A DNA stretch of 64,000 nucleotides from Aneurinibacillus aneurinilyticus ATCC 12856 (GTDB taxonomy: Bacteria > Bacillota > Bacilli > Aneurinibacillales > Aneurinibacillaceae), in contig NZ_KE952777.1 in NCBI RefSeq assembly GCF_000466385.1, positions 1 to 64,000 of the forward strand. The letters are read 5' to 3'. The position numbers and the translations under genes were made by a program. The notes below the pieces were generated by a model. The model was not told the origin of the DNA, searched no databases, and saw only the letters and a program-made list of their open reading frames with translations. Below are positions 61,701-64,000 of the stretch, piece by piece (the stretch's first letter is position 1; every line of letters begins with the position of its first letter).

Positions 61701-61724
61701 AGGGGAGGAATTGCTCCTCCCCTA
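61701..61724 (+). terminator. Stem-loop directly after repeat copy D
   Basis: AGGGGAGGA, a 5 nt loop (ATTGC), TCCTCCCCT: a perfect 9 bp stem followed by a weak pyrimidine run (ACTTTCTTCC). It may be a leaky terminator; because it is inside the fla/che operon, strong termination would cut off flbD onward unless there is a promoter downstream. Confidence 0.5.
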
Positions 61725-61739
61725 CTTTCTTCCGAACGC

Positions 61740-61855
61740 ATAACTTGAAAAGCTTGTGGAGCATGTGCCAAACGTTGCTTTTTCTCTGTGGAGCGTGTGG
61801 CACGACGGGAGAAAAAGACCGAGCGGCAATGCCCGCAAGTTTTTCTTAAATGGAG
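61740..61855 (+). repeat. Conserved 5'-UTR block, copy 2 (before flbD)
   Basis: Positions 61803-61855 align with 5643-5700: CGACGGGAGAA, hairpin GCGG..CCGC, AAGTTTTTCTTA and GGAG at the ribosome binding site. Upstream, 61746-61756 (TGAAAAGCTTG) also occurs at 9768-9778 next to copy F. CTTTTTCTC (about 61780) could pair with GAGAAAAAG (about 61810). Possible regulatory RNA or mobile sequence. Confidence 0.5.
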
Positions 61856-61863
61856 GGATATAA

Positions 61864-62103
61864 ATGGTTCGCCTGACTCGCTTAAACGGAAAAGAATACG
61901 TGGTGAACGCCCTGCTTATCGAGAGTCTTGAAGCCACTCCTGACACTATGATCACGCTTGTCAACGGAAAGAAATTTGTCATCAAGGAATCAATTGCCGA
62001 GGTGCTTTCCGCTCTCAAGGAATTTTACAAAGAAATCAACGCGGTAAAAATTTCCGCGATGCAAGATAGAGAGATAAAAAACGGAGGGGTGGAGGATGTT
62101 TAA
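61864..62103 (+). CDS. flbD: Flagellar protein FlbD/SwrD family
   Basis: A 79-residue protein matching FlbD/SwrD (B. subtilis YlzI), which increases flagellar torque and is needed for swarming in B. subtilis. MVRLTRLNGKEYVVNALLIESLEATPDTMITLVNGKKFVIKES is the family core; the C-terminal 25 residues are charged. ATG 61864 with GGAGGG inside the conserved block. It overlaps fliL by 8 nt. Usually it follows flgE closely; here 332 nt of repeat-like DNA separates them. Confidence 0.93.
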   Translation: MVRLTRLNGKEYVVNALLIESLEATPDTMITLVNGKKFVIKESIAEVLSALKEFYKEINAVKISAMQDREIKNGGVEDV

Positions 62104-62554
62104 AAACCGATTGGTGAATATTGTACTTATTCTTCTTATGGCTATTACTTTAATCGGCGTTGTTATATTCGTCATATGGCAGTCGTATTTAAAGCCTGCC
62201 GATCCTGTTGCTGTCAACGGCCAACAGGTTGAAAGAAAGGTAAGCGCTGAGGAGCTCGAGAAAGTAACGGTAGAAACGGATGAAATCCGCACGAATTTGC
62301 TGACCGGAGATTTAATTCTGGCCAAATTCGCTATCCAGGCGGAGAATGAGAAGGTAAAGAAGGAGCTTGAGCTACGCAAGCCACAAGTCATACATACTGT
62401 TATTAAAACTCTATCTGCTATGAAGCCGGAAGAAGTTCAAGGGCCAAAGGGGATGGAAAAAGTAGAAGCTGCAATAAAAACGGAGCTAAATAAATTGCTC
62501 GAAAAAGGAAAAATAGTCGATGTCATTACCACACATAAAATCGTCGACATATAA
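62096..62554 (+). CDS. fliL: Flagellar basal body-associated protein FliL
   Basis: A 152-residue single-pass membrane protein: transmembrane segment about 5-25 (IVLILLMAITLIGVVIFVIW), then an extracytoplasmic stomatin-like domain (VETDEIRTNLLTGDLILAKFAIQAEN). It supports stator function at high load. ATG 62096 overlaps flbD, preceded by GGAGGGGTGGAGG. Confidence 0.94.
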   Translation: MFKNRLVNIVLILLMAITLIGVVIFVIWQSYLKPADPVAVNGQQVERKVSAEELEKVTVETDEIRTNLLTGDLILAKFAIQAENEKVKKELELRKPQVIHTVIKTLSAMKPEEVQGPKGMEKVEAAIKTELNKLLEKGKIVDVITTHKIVDI

Positions 62555-62604
62555 AATATAGCATATATATTTATTGCAAAGTCCAGGATAAGGGGGTGAC
62601 ACTT

Positions 62605-63600
62605 ATGACAGAGGTATTATCACAGGCGGAAATAGACGCCTTGCTGGACGCAATTTCCTCTGGCGAGATGAACGCGGAAGAACTGAAGAAAGAAGAGATG
62701 GAGAGAAAAGTAAAGTCGTACGATTTCAAGCGTGCACTGCGCTTTTCCAAGGACCAGATTCGTACGTTAACCCGCATCCATGAGAATTATGCCAGATTGC
62801 TGACAACGTACTTTTCGGCTCAGTTGCGTACATTTGTCCAAATAAGTGTTGCATCTGTTGATCAGCTTCCTTACGAAGAGTTTATCCGTTCCATTCCGAA
62901 AATGACCATTCTTAACATTTTTGAAGCTGAACCGCTGGAAGGCAGAATGGTAATGGAAATCAATCCGAACATTGCCTATGCGATGCTTGAACGTTTGCTG
63001 GGCGGCCAGGGGGTAGCTCCGAATAAAATCGGTTCTCTTACCGAAATCGAAACGACCATCATGGAACGAATTTTTAGCCGGGCATTATACAATTTTGCAG
63101 AAGCGTGGAAGACTGTTATCGAAATTGAGCCGGAATTGGATCTGCTGGAAGTAAACCCGCAATTTATGCAGATTGTTTCTCCGAATGAAACCGTTGCGGT
63201 TATCTCGTTCAGCACGAAAATCGGCGAAACGACGGGAATGATTAATCTGTGTCTTCCGCATGTTGTGCTTGAGCCGCTGATGGTAAAATTGTCCGCTCAT
63301 TATTGGCTGTCCACACAGAAAAAAGTGCGCAATGAGCGTGAAATGCAAATTATCGAGGAGAGGGTTCGCACAGCGAAGCTTCCGTTGATTGCAGAGCTTG
63401 GCACTTCCGTTATTTCCGTAGGCGAATTTTTGCACTTAGCTGTAGGCGATGTCATTCAGTTGGATCAGCGTTCAGAGGATATGGTAAAGGTACGGGTCGG
63501 GCAGAAAACGAAATATCTTGCACGTCCAGGTACATCAAGAGGTCGAGCAGCTATATCGATTGAACACGTATTGGAGGAAGAGGTGGAAGAGGATGAGTAA
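62605..63600 (+). CDS. fliM: Flagellar motor switch protein FliM
   Basis: A 331-residue C-ring protein. The N-terminal LSQAEIDALLDAISSGE is the CheY-P-binding motif; the middle domain has YDFKRALRFSKDQIRTLTRIHENYARLL and the C-terminal part is SpoA-like (GEFLHLAVGDVIQLDQR..VGQKTKYLARPG). ATG 62605 with AAGGGGGTGAC is preferred to GTG 62596. Overlaps fliY by 8 nt. Confidence 0.97.
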   Translation: MTEVLSQAEIDALLDAISSGEMNAEELKKEEMERKVKSYDFKRALRFSKDQIRTLTRIHENYARLLTTYFSAQLRTFVQISVASVDQLPYEEFIRSIPKMTILNIFEAEPLEGRMVMEINPNIAYAMLERLLGGQGVAPNKIGSLTEIETTIMERIFSRALYNFAEAWKTVIEIEPELDLLEVNPQFMQIVSPNETVAVISFSTKIGETTGMINLCLPHVVLEPLMVKLSAHYWLSTQKKVRNEREMQIIEERVRTAKLPLIAELGTSVISVGEFLHLAVGDVIQLDQRSEDMVKVRVGQKTKYLARPGTSRGRAAISIEHVLEEEVEEDE

Positions 63601-64000
63601 GGAGATGTTATCGCAGGAAGAAATTGATGCATTGCTGCGACAAAATGACTTAGAGGATGACTTGGATGAGGAAAGTAGCAAAAGTAATCCTACTATCGAT
63701 GAGTATCTTTCTCCGCTGGAGCAGGATGCGCTCGGCGAGATTGGAAATATAACGTTTGGCAGCGCCGCAACCGCTCTGTCCAGCTTGCTTGGACAAGTGA
63801 CGGATATTACAACGCCAAAGGTGGGGGTTATCCGTCGTGAAGAAGTACAAGACCAGTTTCCACACCCGTATGTAGCGGTGCATGTAGAATATACAGAAGG
63901 GTTTCAGGGCATCAATCTGCTCGTAATACGGAAGGAAGATGCGCAGATTATTGCGGACTTGATGATGGGAGGAGACGGTAGTGCGCCTCCAGATGACTTA
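63593..64000 (+). CDS. fliY: Flagellar motor switch phosphatase FliY (partial)
   Basis: The first 136 codons; the gene runs off the window. MSKEMLSQEEIDALLRQN is the CheY-P-binding N-terminus shared with FliM, followed by an acidic linker and the start of the CheC-like phosphatase domain, LSPLEQDALGEIGNITFGSAATALSSLLGQ (Glu and Asn of the phosphatase motif). It removes phosphate from CheY at the C ring in Bacillus. ATG 63593 overlaps fliM. Confidence 0.95.
   Translation, partial: MSKEMLSQEEIDALLRQNDLEDDLDEESSKSNPTIDEYLSPLEQDALGEIGNITFGSAATALSSLLGQVTDITTPKVGVIRREEVQDQFPHPYVAVHVEYTEGFQGINLLVIRKEDAQIIADLMMGGDGSAPPDDL

Overview
The window looks like core chromosome of a spore-forming, flagellated Bacillota of the Brevibacillus/Aneurinibacillus/Paenibacillus type. 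The genus is an inference from gene order and protein character. Evidence for a motile endospore former is spoVM, ylbJ, sda, codY and a fla/che operon in the Bacillus order. Almost all genes are housekeeping and lie on the + strand; only rpmB, mgtC, ylbJ and tmcAL are on the - strand. I see no rRNA, tRNA, CRISPR array or intact transposase.

Layout. 1-1740: a visibly AT-richer patch with two unrecognised or accessory genes (a secreted protein and a pentapeptide-repeat protein) between pieces of a dispersed repeat. 1779-9707: spoVM, rpmB, yloU-yloV (fatty acid kinase type), degV, recG, mgtC with a structured leader, rsmD, coaD. 9837-15319: ylbJ, ylbK, ylbL, tmcAL (ylbM), yceD (ylbN), rpmF. 15597-21560: a complete FapR-controlled type II fatty acid cluster (fapR-plsX-fabH-fabD-fabG-acpP-fabF) with a FapR-type operator on its promoter. 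21568-35587: rnc, an Elp3-like radical SAM protein, smc, ftsY, ylxM, ffh, rpsP, khpA, ylqD, rimM, trmD, rplS, lepB, rbgA, rnhB (RNA processing, SRP targeting, ribosome assembly, chromosome condensation). 35625-39838: ylqG-ylqH (orphan FliK-like and FlhB-C-like pair), yraN, comM and the small checkpoint gene sda with DnaA boxes in front. 40027-50664: sucCD, dprA, topA, trmFO, xerC, hslV, hslU, codY. 50900-64000: the fla/che operon from flgB to a partial fliY.

The most unusual signal is non-coding. A family of about 110-200 bp imperfect inverted-repeat elements with roughly 30 bp related ends occurs at about six places (62-316, 1542-1728, 5311-5513, 9722-9836, 37702-37812, 61534-61700). Three copies lie directly between a stop codon and a stem-loop, and a fourth abuts the coaD terminator. 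Two copies are followed by a second conserved block of about 55 nt that ends in the ribosome binding site of recG or flbD. A second good candidate is a leader of about 180 nt with several stems and an intrinsic terminator just ahead of the - strand mgtC gene; I cannot assign it to a riboswitch class I know.

All coordinates and motifs were read by eye. Repeat boundaries, promoter calls and leader structures are approximate and were not computed.
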